A stretch of 64,000 nt of DNA from Photobacterium iliopiscarium (GCF_003026395.1 NZ_PYOO01000002.1:186001-250000); one strand, 5' to 3'. Shown: positions 20,376-30,789, counted from the stretch's first letter. The notes: a model not told the origin generated them from the letters alone. Made by a program: numbers and translations.

Positions 20376-20554
20376 AACTACACATCCTTAATGTATTTAT
20401 ATTGAGTGCACCCCTTGCACTGACAATTTAATCAATTCGCTTTATTGTTAACTACTTATTTTAGTATTTATCACCAGCCACAAAAACGCAACATAACCAC
20501 TACAATAAAGGTCATGTAATTCATTATAATAAACAAATATCTATTAATTTTAGA

Positions 20555-20608
20555 CAAAAAAATCCCTTACTTACTCTTAACTAAAAATAGTAGAGTCGAT
20601 AAGGGATT
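20555..20608 (-). terminator. Terminator of the RlmI-like methyltransferase gene
   Basis: On the minus strand AATCCCTTA pairs with TAAGGGATT followed by seven T; a smaller ACTCT/AGAGT stem lies inside the loop. Confidence 0.7.
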
Positions 20609-20641
20609 CTTATTTTAGCGGTTTATATCATCGCTATAAAC

Positions 20642-21604
20642 TTAGCTCTGACGCTCAAAAACTAAGGCTTTAAGCCCTGCTTCTAGTTCAATATCTTTAA
20701 ATTCAGCGGGGTTTTCTAAGCGATGAGAGAACACCATATCTGGCGCTTCCGCAGCCATGCCATCAATCAAAAATTGACTGGTTAACGTTGGATCATTAAC
20801 ACAGGCTAAAACAACACCTTTCGCAGTTAATAATTCAGGCAAACGACGTAAAATCTTTTGATAATCTTTGGTCAGCGCAAAACTGCCTTTTTGAAATGAT
20901 GGTGGATCAATAATGATTAAATCATAAGGACCCATCTTGCGTACTTTACCCCATGACTTAAATAACTCATGGCCTAAGAAACTTACTTTCTTTAAATCAT
21001 GGTTATTGAGGTGGTGATTATCACGCCCGCGACTTAAAGCCGCTTTTGCCATATCAAGATTAACCACATAGTCTGCGCCACCCGCAATGGCTGCCACAGA
21101 AAAACCACAAGTGTAAGCAAATAAGTTCAACACTCGTTTACCTGCGGCATGCTCACGCACCCAATCACGACCATAACGCATATCAAGAAATAGACCGTTA
21201 TTTTGATTGCGGCCTAAATCTAATTTGTAGGTTAATCCACTTTCAATGACATCTTGATAATCAGAGCTTTGTCCCCACAAAACATCCATTGGTGAACCTT
21301 GACGATCACGGTGTTGCAGTAATAAAGAACGCGCACCGCTTGCTTGCCAAGTCTCTGTTTGCGTTAATGCTGTCAACAAATCCGTCAATGCTTGCATAAA
21401 ATCAGCATCAGGTTCTTTGAATAAGGAAACCAGTACTTGCCCTTGAAGCCAATCAACGGTGATTTGTTCAAGTCCTAGCCAACAGCGACCGCGGCCATGA
21501 AACAATCGGCGAACTTCTGACGGAGGCGTTGTTAAAGCCGTTAATAAATGGGCTTCTAAAGTAGGTAAAGCGCTAATTTCCATAACATCATTCAAAGTAG
21601 TCAA
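20642..21604 (-). CDS. Class I SAM-dependent methyltransferase, RlmI/RlmK-like
   Basis: The 320-residue protein has a Rossmann methyltransferase domain in its second half: RVLNLFAYTCGFSVAAIAGGAD (SAM-binding motif I, around residue 158), LDMAKAALSRGRDN (motif II) and LIIIDPPSF (motif IV, DPPSF being typical of RNA or amino-acid N/C5 methyltransferases of the RlmI/RlmK/YccW group). The N-terminal part lacks an obvious PUA domain. The substrate is probably rRNA but is not proven by sequence. The gene stands alone, its own terminator lying downstream. Confidence 0.8.
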   Translation of the reverse strand: MTTLNDVMEISALPTLEAHLLTALTTPPSEVRRLFHGRGRCWLGLEQITVDWLQGQVLVSLFKEPDADFMQALTDLLTALTQTETWQASGARSLLLQHRDRQGSPMDVLWGQSSDYQDVIESGLTYKLDLGRNQNNGLFLDMRYGRDWVREHAAGKRVLNLFAYTCGFSVAAIAGGADYVVNLDMAKAALSRGRDNHHLNNHDLKKVSFLGHELFKSWGKVRKMGPYDLIIIDPPSFQKGSFALTKDYQKILRRLPELLTAKGVVLACVNDPTLTSQFLIDGMAAEAPDMVFSHRLENPAEFKDIELEAGLKALVFERQS

Positions 21605-21667
21605 TTAAGGCGGGCTATTCTATACGTTGCGCCCCAGAATACCAACCGCAGGATAAAATAGAATCAT

Positions 21668-21877
21668 TTACTCAGGTTTAGCGCGTAAGACATATTCAGC
21701 TGAATAATCAAGTAAACTCGTGGAATGTAGTGTCAATGTTGCTGATGATGAAATGAAATGACGCGGGGTAGTTTCAGGTAATATTAAATATTGTTGAGCA
21801 CGATTTCGACGATGATGTGATTGACGTTTTTGCTGAGAAACTCGCATTTTCAGCGTACGTGAATGAGCACTGCGCAT
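21668..21877 (-). CDS. Small basic hypothetical protein
   Basis: A 69-codon frame from an ATG at 21877 with a well placed AGAGG ribosome site (seven bases). The N-terminal half is strongly basic and His/Gln rich (residues 1-30 hold many Arg, Lys, His), suggesting nucleic-acid binding; there is no membrane segment or Cys cluster. Upstream on the minus strand TTGATA and TACAAT could form a promoter, though their spacing is short. I do not recognise a family, and it could be a non-coding frame. It stands alone between two RNA-modification genes. Confidence 0.5.
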   Translation of the reverse strand: MRSAHSRTLKMRVSQQKRQSHHRRNRAQQYLILPETTPRHFISSSATLTLHSTSLLDYSAEYVLRAKPE

Positions 21878-22016
21878 TGTAAACCTCTAACTAATACATT
21901 CTTCAACATTGTATAATTTATCAATACCAAAAAGAAATGCGCATCCACGTTTTACCAATCAATTGCTGATAATATCATCAGTTACAAGCCAACGGTTACT
22001 ATATTAACCCTCTCTG

Positions 22017-22703
22017 CTATTTTTTACAGGCTAACACTGGCCATGATAGCGTCCAAGGCTGCTGCCATTCAGTAAAAGCTTGCTGAGCCTCAGCTGTTGA
22101 CCATAATTCTCCGATACTAGGCGGACATAAAAATTGTTGTAGCTCACCTTGGTAAGGAAAACGTAAACCATAAGCATGTAAATAACCGCGATCTGCCGCT
22201 TCATTACCATAAATATCATCACCTGTAATACCTGAACCAACGCTACGCAATGCCACGCGAATTTGATGGGTTTTACCTGTATGGGGTTTACATAAAAAGA
22301 TACGGCGTCCTTCACCACCAGCAGTAGAAAAAAACTGCGTAATCGCAGGGTTAACTTTAGTGGTTTCTAATTTCCAACTACTTCGACGTGAACGGGTCAT
22401 ATCACCAATCACAACACCTTGTTTTTTCTTTGGCTTTTTCGTCGCAATCGCCACATAAAACTTTTCAACTCGACGCTCAGCAAAATTAGCACATAATGCA
22501 GCAGCTGCCGTTTTATTACGCCCAAGTAACAATAACCCTGAAGTCATTTTATCAAGTCGATGAATGAGATACAGTTTTTCATCACCTGTTTGCTCGGCAA
22601 CAGCGGCCAGTAATGGCTGATCATTATCATCTTTATGAACACTGATCCCGGGGTGTTTATTAATAATTAAGAAATCAGTGTGCTGGTAAACAAGATCAAA
22701 CAT
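22017..22703 (-). CDS. RluA-type RNA pseudouridine synthase (TIGR01621-like)
   Basis: The 228-residue protein has the RluA-family core: FLIINKHPGISVH near the N-terminus, the catalytic aspartate in HRLDKMTSGLLLLGRN (about residue 50), KFYVAI, and the PHTGKTHQIRVALRSVG motif. It lacks an S4 domain, like the short TIGR01621 subfamily found in Vibrio and Shewanella, whose RNA target is not established. I chose the ATG at 22703 (MFDLVYQHTDFL) because homologous proteins begin there; the frame is open to 22802 but the extra residues are hydrophobic and unlike the family. Confidence 0.85.
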   Translation of the reverse strand: MFDLVYQHTDFLIINKHPGISVHKDDNDQPLLAAVAEQTGDEKLYLIHRLDKMTSGLLLLGRNKTAAAALCANFAERRVEKFYVAIATKKPKKKQGVVIGDMTRSRRSSWKLETTKVNPAITQFFSTAGGEGRRIFLCKPHTGKTHQIRVALRSVGSGITGDDIYGNEAADRGYLHAYGLRFPYQGELQQFLCPPSIGELWSTAEAQQAFTEWQQPWTLSWPVLACKK

Positions 22704-23004
22704 AATGCAAATAACGCCTTTACGGTACAAAGATGGCGCGAGTATAACCAGCCACTCAAAAAAGAAAAGTCTTGTCGTTAATAACCTACCTATCATGAGC
22801 ATTTAATCAGATTCAAATACAATAACCTACAGTGATATTAGTCATTATTATTGGGTTGTTTTTTTATGTCAAAGTGATAACGCCTCCTCAAAAATAACCT
22901 TGATCATTCAACATAAGCATTAAAGAGCACTGAATATTAGGTTTTTTTTCCATTTCAATGCACTATACATACAAATTGTATTTATATATTGATGAAGTCA
23001 TTCG

Positions 23005-24465
23005 ATGGAACAGTTTTATCAAGTCTTAACGTGGATCGGCATTTTCGCCTATTGGCTGTTAATTGCCGCGGTCACTGTACGCGTCGTCTTCAAACGCCGA
23101 GCTGTTGGCGTGTCTCTCGCTTGGATGATGATCATTTATATCGTCCCTATTGGCGGTGTTATTGCTTATCTATTATTTGGCGAACTGAATCTCGGTAAAA
23201 AACGGGCTGAACGTGCTCGTGAAATGTTTTTTCCCTTTCAAAGCTGGTTTCAATGCCTAACTGATTGCCCCGATCACATGCCTCAAAAGATGAGTGATGT
23301 GGCAAAACCAATCAACGATCTGTGTGAGAACCGTTTTGGCTTACCCGGATTAATCGGTAATCACCTGTCATTAAAATCATCAACCGATGAGATTTTACGA
23401 GCACTTATTAATGATATTAATAATGCTCAACATTCGATTCATCTAGAATTCTATATTTGGTATCCGGGCGGTCTTGCTGATGAAGTCGGTGTTGCCCTGA
23501 TTAAAGCCGCAAAACGCGGCATTAAAATTCGAGTATTGCTTGATTCAGCCGGTAGTATGCGATTCTTCCGCTCTCACTGGCCAAAATTAATTCGGGGGGC
23601 AGGTATTGATCTTGTCGAAGCTCTTGCCGTTTCACCGTTCCGTATGTTCTTACGCCGCTTAGATTTACGTCAACACCGTAAAATAGTCGTTATTGATGAC
23701 AATATTGCCTATACCGGTTCAATGAACTTAGTTGATCCTGCCTTCTTTAAAGTCGATGCAGGTGTCGGTCAGTGGGTTGATGTCATGGTGAGAATCAGTG
23801 GTCCTACGGTTTCAGTACTTAATTGTATTCAAGCATGGGATTGGGAAGTGGAAACGGGACAGCGATTTTTACCCCCATTACCTACTTGCCAGATACCAAC
23901 AGAAGATGAACCAGAGTATGACACTGTACAAGTGATCCCTTCAGGTCCGGGTATGCCTGATGACATTATTCATCAGGTGTTGCTATTAAGTATTTATCAA
24001 GCAAAGAAAAGTATTGTTATTACCACGCCTTACTTTGTGCCAAGTGAACACTTATTGCATGCAATGAAAGGTGCCGCTGAGCGTAATATTGATGTTCATA
24101 TTGTACTACCCGATAAAAACGATTCGACCATGGTTGAATGGGCAAGTCGTTCTTTCTTTAGTGATTTATTAAAATCAGGCGTGCATATTCACCGTTTTCA
24201 TGGCGGTTTATTACACACTAAATCAGTGGTGATTGATGATACTCACTGCTTAATCGGTACGGTTAACCTTGATATGCGCAGTTTATGGCTTAATTTTGAA
24301 GTCACAATGGCGGTGGATAATCTTGAGTTCACCCATAAACTGAGCCAATTGCAGCAAAGTTACATTGCCGATTCAGAGCCTGTAGATAAAGAACAATGGG
24401 AAAAACGTTCAGTACGTAATAAATTTGGTGAACGCTTCTTCTATATGTTTAGTCCATTATTATAA
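23005..24465 (+). CDS. clsA: Cardiolipin synthase A
   Basis: ClsA joins two phosphatidylglycerol molecules into cardiolipin at the inner membrane. The 486 residues (same as E. coli ClsA) contain two N-terminal membrane helices (about 8-30 and 38-58) followed by two phospholipase-D HKD motifs: HRKIVVIDD at H224 and HTKSVVIDD at H404, each followed by a GSMN/GTVN segment. The start at 23005 has no strong ribosome site; the MEQFYQVLTWIG start agrees with the family. It is a single-gene unit, closed by a strong bidirectional terminator. Confidence 0.96.
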   Translation: MEQFYQVLTWIGIFAYWLLIAAVTVRVVFKRRAVGVSLAWMMIIYIVPIGGVIAYLLFGELNLGKKRAERAREMFFPFQSWFQCLTDCPDHMPQKMSDVAKPINDLCENRFGLPGLIGNHLSLKSSTDEILRALINDINNAQHSIHLEFYIWYPGGLADEVGVALIKAAKRGIKIRVLLDSAGSMRFFRSHWPKLIRGAGIDLVEALAVSPFRMFLRRLDLRQHRKIVVIDDNIAYTGSMNLVDPAFFKVDAGVGQWVDVMVRISGPTVSVLNCIQAWDWEVETGQRFLPPLPTCQIPTEDEPEYDTVQVIPSGPGMPDDIIHQVLLLSIYQAKKSIVITTPYFVPSEHLLHAMKGAAERNIDVHIVLPDKNDSTMVEWASRSFFSDLLKSGVHIHRFHGGLLHTKSVVIDDTHCLIGTVNLDMRSLWLNFEVTMAVDNLEFTHKLSQLQQSYIADSEPVDKEQWEKRSVRNKFGERFFYMFSPLL

Positions 24466-24517
24466 TACGGCTAATATACTGATAATAAATCAATAATAGC
24501 TTAATCATAAAAACAAA

Positions 24518-24546
24518 AACGCCTCAACTAGTGAGGCGTTTTTTTA
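24518..24546. terminator. Bidirectional terminator clsA / yiaY
   Basis: AACGCCTCA-ACTAG-TGAGGCGTT with A run and T run on either side. Confidence 0.9.
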
Positions 24547-24588
24547 TTCATTATATGTTGCTAATCTTGTTTCACTAACAATGAGCGA

Positions 24589-25737
24589 TTACATTGCAGC
24601 CATAAAGATTTGTGAAATTTCTTCATGCGTTGCTTGCTTAGGATTAGTAAAACCACACGCATCTTTTAGTGCATTATCAGCTAACAATGAAACATCTTCA
24701 GCTTTCACATTAAGATCTTTTAAGCCAGCAGGAATACCTACATCTTGAGATAGTGCCATGATTGCATCAATGGCAGCATCTGCGCCTTGCTGTGGTGTCA
24801 TTTCACTCACATTCACACCCATTGCAGCTGCAACATCACGTAAACGCTCAGGACAAACTTGTGCGTTATAACGTTGAACATGTGGCAACAATACAGCGTT
24901 ACATACGCCGTGCGGAAGATTATAAAAACCGCCTAACTGGTGCGCCATTGCATGAACATAACCTAGCGATGCATTGTTAAATGCCATACCAGCCATAAAT
25001 TGTGCATAAGCCATTTGCTCACGTGCATTTAAGTTTTGACCATCTTTAACAGCGGTACGTAAATTGGCTTCAATCAGTTCTATTGCTTTAATAGCAACGG
25101 CATCTGTGATTGGTGTAGCAGCAATAGAAACATAAGCTTCAATAGCGTGAGTTAATGCGTCCATACCCGTTGCAGCGGTTAATGATGCAGGTTTTGCTAG
25201 CATTAATTTCGGATCATTAACTGACATTAGCGGCGTCGTGTTCTTATCAACAATGGCCATTTTAATATGACGTGCTTCATCTGTAATAATACAGAAACGA
25301 GTCATTTCAGAAGCTGTACCCGCAGTGGTATTAATGGCTACAACAGGTAGTTGTGGTTTTGCAGAACGGTCAACACCTTCGTAATCACCAATCTGACCAC
25401 CATTCGCGGCTAACAATGCAATACCTTTTGCACAATCGTGAGGAGAGCCACCACCTAATGAAATAACAAAGTCACAGCCGTTATCTTTTAACAGTGTTAA
25501 ACCTTGATCAACATTAGTAATGGTTGGGTTTGGTTGAGTACCAGCGTAAACAACTGAATCAATTCCACGCTCAGTTAATAGCATGGCAACTTGGTTAACA
25601 ACACCAATTTCGTTTAATACTTTATCAGTTACTATTAATGCTTTTTTAAAACCGTGCGCTTTAACTGCATCAGCGGCTTCTGTTAAACAACCTGCACCCA
25701 TAAAATTAACACTTGGAATGTAAAATGCACTGCTCAT
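24589..25737 (-). CDS. yiaY: Iron-containing alcohol dehydrogenase, YiaY/AdhB type
   Basis: A 382-residue group III (iron-dependent) alcohol dehydrogenase, cytosolic and NAD-linked. It has the cofactor-binding [11 protein letters not shown] motif (about 96-106), [12 protein letters not shown], and the metal-ligand segments [10 protein letters not shown] and [25 protein letters not shown]. Long stretches are nearly identical to E. coli YiaY. Likely substrates are ethanol or other short primary alcohols. A second member of the family, the ADH half of adhE, lies at the right end of the window. The gene stands alone with about 455 bases upstream. Confidence 0.92.
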   Translation of the reverse strand: MSSAFYIPSVNFMGAGCLTEAADAVKAHGFKKALIVTDKVLNEIGVVNQVAMLLTERGIDSVVYAGTQPNPTITNVDQGLTLLKDNGCDFVISLGGGSPHDCAKGIALLAANGGQIGDYEGVDRSAKPQLPVVAINTTAGTASEMTRFCIITDEARHIKMAIVDKNTTPLMSVNDPKLMLAKPASLTAATGMDALTHAIEAYVSIAATPITDAVAIKAIELIEANLRTAVKDGQNLNAREQMAYAQFMAGMAFNNASLGYVHAMAHQLGGFYNLPHGVCNAVLLPHVQRYNAQVCPERLRDVAAAMGVNVSEMTPQQGADAAIDAIMALSQDVGIPAGLKDLNVKAEDVSLLADNALKDACGFTNPKQATHEEISQIFMAAM

Positions 25738-26193
25738 AATAACTTACCTTATTTTTCAAATATTCATTATCAAATCGATCTTATTTGATAAAACAGATTT
25801 ATTTAATGACACTTAACTCAAGATACGTCTTAGGTATTTTTACGCCTTTGATTTTAAAATCTATTTGATCTAAAACAAGTATTGAAAAAACATTGCAACT
25901 TATCTACAAGAATATGAAGCAGATCGCAAAACAATCATTCTATTGTTTACCCACAAGAACAATATAGTTCATCAAGGAAACATTATTTCACGAAAAAAGC
26001 CCATGAAGCAGTATCACGTTTCAATTTAATTGGTACAAAAGTCCAGTAAATGGTCGTTTTCTCATCTTACTGTAATAGCTCTTCCTCCTTACTATGCAAT
26101 AAACGCAGCTTCTTATTACTCTTAGTGCTCCAGAATATTGCCTCTTGGTCGATGTGAATATTCCTGCGCTACATATTTGCTAGGTGGAACATT
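25738..26193. promoter_or_regulatory. Divergent intergenic region, yiaY / GH92 gene
   Basis: About 455 bases without a convincing gene. It must hold the leftward yiaY promoter and the rightward promoter of the mannosidase lipoprotein gene. I see AT-rich sequence and no clear operator palindrome. A weak GGTGGAAC segment precedes the mannosidase ATG. Confidence 0.4.
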
Positions 26194-28593
26194 ATGACGT
26201 TTAAATTGACTCCAATTGCTATCTCTTTGGTATTATCCTTCGGTTTATTTGGGTGTAACAACGACAACAATAATCAACCTACAATCCCCACGCCTGATAC
26301 TAGCTTGCCAGCAACACCAATTATTAATATGGCAGTATTAAAATATATCGATCCAATGATTGGTACTGCTGCATCTGGACATACATTCCCAGGCGCTGTT
26401 GTGCCTCGTGGTATGGTCCAATTAAGCCCAGATACCTTTAAAGGGACGAATACAGATACTGAGTCAGGTCAAAACCCATGGCATTCAGCATCTGGTTATT
26501 GGGATGCGAGTGATTATGTTGCAGGGGATGTATTAGCAACCGACTTAAATATTTATGGTTTCTCCCATACCCACCTATCGGGTACTGGTGCGACGGATCT
26601 TGGTGACATTCTGGTATTACCATATTCAGATATCGCCAACAGTGAGAATAATGCCTTTAATAAAGCAACGGAAATCGCATCACCTGGTTATTACTCGGTG
26701 GTACTAAACAATGGCAACATTAAAGCAGAATTAACCACGACTACCCGCGTCGGTATCCATCGTTATACCTATAAACAAGGGGCTGATCGTAAAATCAAAC
26801 TCGATCTTGCGCACACACTCGCAGCTAACAATGGAGAGTCATTACAAAACCGTGTCGAGTTAGTTGATGAATACACTATTCGTGGTCGTCGCGTTTCTAC
26901 AGGGTGGTTCCAAGGCCAAGATATTTTCTTCTACGCCCAATTTAATCAGCCAATTGCTCATGCCATGATTGCCCGTGATGGTGGTGATGCAATGAACATG
27001 CAAATGGGCGCAGTATATGGCTCAATCAATAGTCCAAATAAACAACAAATCACCTATTTAGATTTTGGTAAAGGTGATCAACCGATTGAAATGCGAGTTG
27101 CACTCTCCCCTGTCGATTGGGACGGCGCACAAAAGAACTTAGAAGCAGAAACACCAACCTATAATTTTGCGAATGTTAAAGCTAACGCAGAGTTAGCATG
27201 GGCGAAAGAGCTTGCGACGGTTCAAGTAAAAGGCGGCTCTGAGGCTGAAAAAACCAACTTCTACACTGCGATGTATCACGCGATGATTGCCCCGGTTGAA
27301 TACCAAGACGTTGATGGTCGTTACCGTGACCTACTAGGTGGAGTTCGCCAAGCAGACGGTTATAAAAACTATTCTGTTTATTCAACATGGGACACTTTCC
27401 GTGCTGTTCATCCACTGCTCACCATCACCAATCCACAACATGCAACTGACTTAGCCAATGACTTGATCCGCAAATCACAAGAAACAGGATTATTGCCAAA
27501 GTGGGAAGGTTATGGTGAAGAAACGGGTACCATGATTGGTTATCCGGCCACCGCTATTATTGGTGATGCAGTCGTCAAAGGGCTTGATGTTGATGCTAAA
27601 GATGCCTTAGAAGCAGCGAAGAAATCAGCGTATTACCGTCCGTATGACTTCCCTCAAATTCCAGACCATACTTTGCAAGCCGTAATGGCCGGTCAGTTAA
27701 GTTATTACGAACGCGATAAGTGCGTTGGTTTACCTAACTGGAACTCAGTCTCTTATGCATTAGAGTTTTCATATTATGACTGGACGATTGCTCAAATGGC
27801 AAAAGTAGCCGGTGATGACGCCGCTTATAAAGAGTTTAACGATCGCGCTTATTGGTCTTTAAATCATTGGGATAAAGAAGCAGGCTTCTTTGTACCTGTA
27901 AAACTAAACAGTTGTGAAAAAGAATTCGCTTCCGATACCTTTAATCCATATAGCTCTGATGCTTATTGGTATACCGAAGGTAATGCATGGCAATGGCAAT
28001 GGACGTTCATGCAAGATATTGACAAATTAACCGAGGTTATGGGAGGCACAGAAGGGTTTAACACTAAGTTGAATGACTTATTCACAGCCGATACTGATGG
28101 CGGTGAGAACCACCAAGATATGACGGGTTTTATTGGTCAATATATTCATGGTAATGAGCCATCGCACCACGTGATTTACTTGTACAACCGTACCAATGAA
28201 TCTTGGAAAACCCAAGAATACCTCGATAGAGTTTATAAGGAATTCTACAAGCCAACCCCAGACGGCATAATTGGTAATGAAGACGTAGGTCAAATGTCAG
28301 CATGGTACATTATGTCGGCAATGGGCTTCTATCAGGTCACACCAACGGATCCAACCTACACCATTGGTCGCCCTATTTTTGATGAAGTAACAATCAAACT
28401 ACCAACGGGCGATTTCACTATCACAGCGGATAATAACAGCAGTGACAATAAGTATGTGAAATCAGTGCTGATTAACGGTAAGCCACTGGATGTCTTTAAT
28501 AGCTTTGAGCACAGTGAAATCAAAGCAGGTGGAACACTACACTTTGTTATGACGGCTGATAAATCACAAGCAATGGCAGCTCGACTGAACTAA
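26194..28593 (+). CDS. GH92 family alpha-1,2-mannosidase, lipoprotein
   Basis: The 799-residue protein begins with a signal peptide and lipobox LFGC (C21), then an Asn/Asp/Pro linker. The rest is the two-domain GH92 fold: YIDPMIGTAASGHTFPGAVVPRG near residue 50, FSHTHLSGTGATD, TWDTFRAVHPL, GNEPSHHVIYLYN and GNEDVGQMSAWYIMSAMGFY with the acidic residues that act as general base in this calcium-dependent inverting family. It should trim alpha-linked mannose from glycans at the cell surface or in the periplasm. It stands alone with its own terminator; no SusCD-like partner genes are present. Confidence 0.93.
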   Translation: MTFKLTPIAISLVLSFGLFGCNNDNNNQPTIPTPDTSLPATPIINMAVLKYIDPMIGTAASGHTFPGAVVPRGMVQLSPDTFKGTNTDTESGQNPWHSASGYWDASDYVAGDVLATDLNIYGFSHTHLSGTGATDLGDILVLPYSDIANSENNAFNKATEIASPGYYSVVLNNGNIKAELTTTTRVGIHRYTYKQGADRKIKLDLAHTLAANNGESLQNRVELVDEYTIRGRRVSTGWFQGQDIFFYAQFNQPIAHAMIARDGGDAMNMQMGAVYGSINSPNKQQITYLDFGKGDQPIEMRVALSPVDWDGAQKNLEAETPTYNFANVKANAELAWAKELATVQVKGGSEAEKTNFYTAMYHAMIAPVEYQDVDGRYRDLLGGVRQADGYKNYSVYSTWDTFRAVHPLLTITNPQHATDLANDLIRKSQETGLLPKWEGYGEETGTMIGYPATAIIGDAVVKGLDVDAKDALEAAKKSAYYRPYDFPQIPDHTLQAVMAGQLSYYERDKCVGLPNWNSVSYALEFSYYDWTIAQMAKVAGDDAAYKEFNDRAYWSLNHWDKEAGFFVPVKLNSCEKEFASDTFNPYSSDAYWYTEGNAWQWQWTFMQDIDKLTEVMGGTEGFNTKLNDLFTADTDGGENHQDMTGFIGQYIHGNEPSHHVIYLYNRTNESWKTQEYLDRVYKEFYKPTPDGIIGNEDVGQMSAWYIMSAMGFYQVTPTDPTYTIGRPIFDEVTIKLPTGDFTITADNNSSDNKYVKSVLINGKPLDVFNSFEHSEIKAGGTLHFVMTADKSQAMAARLN

Positions 28594-28627
28594 GCCATTC
28601 GTCTTTAAATCATTATTCACAATCATA

Positions 28628-28661
28628 AAAAATCCCTCGTTAGTGATAACGAGGGATTTTT
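28628..28661. terminator. Bidirectional terminator after the GH92 gene
   Basis: ATCCCTCGTTA-GTGA-TAACGAGGGAT with A and T runs on the two sides; 11-bp perfect stem. Confidence 0.92.
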
Positions 28662-28712
28662 ATGTTTAGCTCAAGCCATTATGCCAGTCTGTTATCAATC
28701 TAATAATCAGTC

Positions 28713-29987
28713 TTATGACCAAAAATCATCAACGGGTGCAGCTTTATTTTTACGTTTCTTTTTACCTGTGCCTTCAGGTTTTGCCATTGGCTTTTCTGCC
28801 GCTAATAAGGCTTCTGACTCATCAACTTCAAAACCGGCAACTTGTTCACGCTCAAGTCGAATTTTATTTTTTTTCTCGATAACTTTAAAGTGATGGCTAT
28901 CTTCATAATCAATCAGTGATAATGCTAAACCAACTTCACCCGCACGACCACTACGACCAATACGGTGCATGTAATCTGCTGGGCTACGCGGTAAATCAAA
29001 GTTAATCACAACAGGTAGCTTTTCAATATCAAGACCACGAGCGGCAATATCCGTTGCAATCAATACTTCAATATCACCTAATTTAAACGCTTCTAACACA
29101 CGCGTACGTGCACCTTGACCTTTATCACCGTGGAATACTTCAGCACAAATACCACGTCGAGAAAGTTTATCCGCTAGGTGCTCACAACTGTTTTTAGCAT
29201 TCACAAAAATCAGCACTTGGCGCCACTGGTTTTCTTTAATTAAATGCGCTAACACTGCGGTTTTTTCGCCTTTATTAACGGTAAAAACACGTTGTACGAG
29301 CGTACTTGCATCAACACTTTGTAATTGAAGCTCAACTGGATCATTAAGTAATTCTTGAGTTAATGTCTTTACTTGCTCAGGAAACGTTGCTGAGAATAAT
29401 AGCGTTTGCTTCTTTTTAGGTAACAATGCTAATAATGATGATAATTCTTCAGTAAAACCAAGACTTAACATACGGTCAGCTTCATCAAGCACTAAGGTTT
29501 TAACCCGATCAAGCTTAATCGCGTTACTTGAAATCAAATCTAATAATCGACCCGGTGTCGCCACTAAAATATCCGTGCCACCACGTAAGGCTAGCATTTG
29601 AGTATTGGCTGATACACCACCAAATACAGCAACAGTTTTAATTGCGCCGTTAAAATGGGTCGCATAAGATTTAATGCTATCTGCAACTTGTTTTGCTAGC
29701 TCACGGGTTGGAACTAAAACAAGCCCTGAAACATAGTTACCCTTCGCATTCTTATTTTCAGTAGCTTTAGTTTGATGCAACTGTTGTAACAACGGCAAAG
29801 CAAATGTTGCCGTTTTACCTGAACCTGTATTTGCACCCGCAATTAAGTCACGTCCCGCTAATACACTCGGAATAGCTTGTGCTTGAATAGGCGTTGGCTG
29901 TTGATATTCCAGCTCCGTTAATCGTGCTAACAAAGGTGAAACAAGGCCAAGTTCTGCAAAGTTGGCTGGTGTTGTAATAGTGGTCAT
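28713..29987 (-). CDS. DEAD-box ATP-dependent RNA helicase, RhlE-like
   Basis: The 424-residue protein has all DEAD-box motifs: Q motif (YQQPTPIQAQAIP), motif I ANTGSGKT, PTREL, motif II DEAD in VLDEADRML, motif III SAT, ARGLD, and motif VI HRIGRSGRAG. The tail is Lys-rich (KKKRKNK) and short, ending VDDFWS. Such helicases remodel RNA in ribosome assembly or decay. It is closest to the RhlE group in length and Q motif; a specific subfamily cannot be fixed by eye. The gene is convergent with the GH92 gene. Confidence 0.9.
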   Translation of the reverse strand: MTTITTPANFAELGLVSPLLARLTELEYQQPTPIQAQAIPSVLAGRDLIAGANTGSGKTATFALPLLQQLHQTKATENKNAKGNYVSGLVLVPTRELAKQVADSIKSYATHFNGAIKTVAVFGGVSANTQMLALRGGTDILVATPGRLLDLISSNAIKLDRVKTLVLDEADRMLSLGFTEELSSLLALLPKKKQTLLFSATFPEQVKTLTQELLNDPVELQLQSVDASTLVQRVFTVNKGEKTAVLAHLIKENQWRQVLIFVNAKNSCEHLADKLSRRGICAEVFHGDKGQGARTRVLEAFKLGDIEVLIATDIAARGLDIEKLPVVINFDLPRSPADYMHRIGRSGRAGEVGLALSLIDYEDSHHFKVIEKKNKIRLEREQVAGFEVDESEALLAAEKPMAKPEGTGKKKRKNKAAPVDDFWS

Positions 29988-30142
29988 TAATATACAGGCT
30001 CAAAACTAAAATAATTGCTGTCATTTTAGCTTATTTAGCCTGTACTCAGTTAGTGATATTCTGTTATGAAGGTAACTGACGTATTTGCTGAGGGTTTATC
30101 GGGTTATTACTGATGGGTTATTTTCAGTGCCCGACTTCATTT

Positions 30143-30388
30143 GAGCTATCTGTGATCTATTCACCACGCCATTGAGCATTAAAGATGCCAGTGAAAATAT
30201 GCCTAAACATCAACGCAAATAGTAACACTACGACATGCTAATAGTAGATTCCCTATCTCGTTCGTAACCTCACTGTAGGGAATGACGGGGTGAGTTTTGT
30301 CGTCACTGTAAAAAGTGGCTGAAATTAATTGCTATATTTCAGCAACAAATAACGCGGGTTATTCTTCGTCATCTCGAAAGCGAAGCAT
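30143..30388. repeat. 246-bp tandem repeat, unit 1
   Basis: Starts GAGCTATCTGTGATC. It carries an inverted repeat ATTCCCTA (30248) / TAGGGAAT (30276) followed by GACGGGGTGAG. It differs from units 2 and 3 at scattered positions, so it is the oldest or most diverged copy. No frame longer than a few dozen codons. Confidence 0.9.
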
Positions 30389-30634
30389 GAGCTATCCGTG
30401 ATCTATTCACCACCTCATTGAGCATTAAAGATGCCTATGAAAATATGCTACAAAATCAACGAAAACAATAATGCTACAACGCGCTAATAGTAGATTCCCT
30501 ATCTCGTTCGTAACCTCACTGTAGGGAATGACGGGGTGAGTTTTGTCGTCACTGTAAAAGGTGGCTGGAATTAATTGTTATATTTCAGCAGCAAATAACG
30601 CGGGTTATTCTTCGTCATCTCGGAAGCGAAGCAT
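30389..30634. repeat. 246-bp tandem repeat, unit 2
   Basis: Starts GAGCTATCCGTGATC exactly 246 bases after unit 1. Nearly identical to unit 3 over their shared length; same ATTCCCTA / TAGGGAAT palindrome at 30494-30529. Confidence 0.92.
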
Positions 30635-30789
30635 GAGCTATCCGTGATCTATTCACCACGTCATTGAGCATTAAAGATACCTATGAAAATATGCTACAAA
30701 ATCAACGAAAACAATAATGCTACAACGCGCTAATAGTAGATTCCCTATCTCGTTCGTAACCTCACTGTAGGGAATGACGGGGTGAGTTT
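30635..30789. repeat. 246-bp tandem repeat, unit 3, truncated
   Basis: Starts 246 bases after unit 2 and runs in register for about 155 bases, through the palindrome at 30740-30775, then breaks off after GGGGTGAGTTT. The rest of the unit is missing; unrelated sequence leads to the duplicated tRNA terminator. Confidence 0.9.

Noticed and set aside
24589..25737. Reading yiaY as fucO (lactaldehyde reductase)
   Set aside because: Sequence is closer to E. coli YiaY over long blocks, and no fucose genes are nearby.
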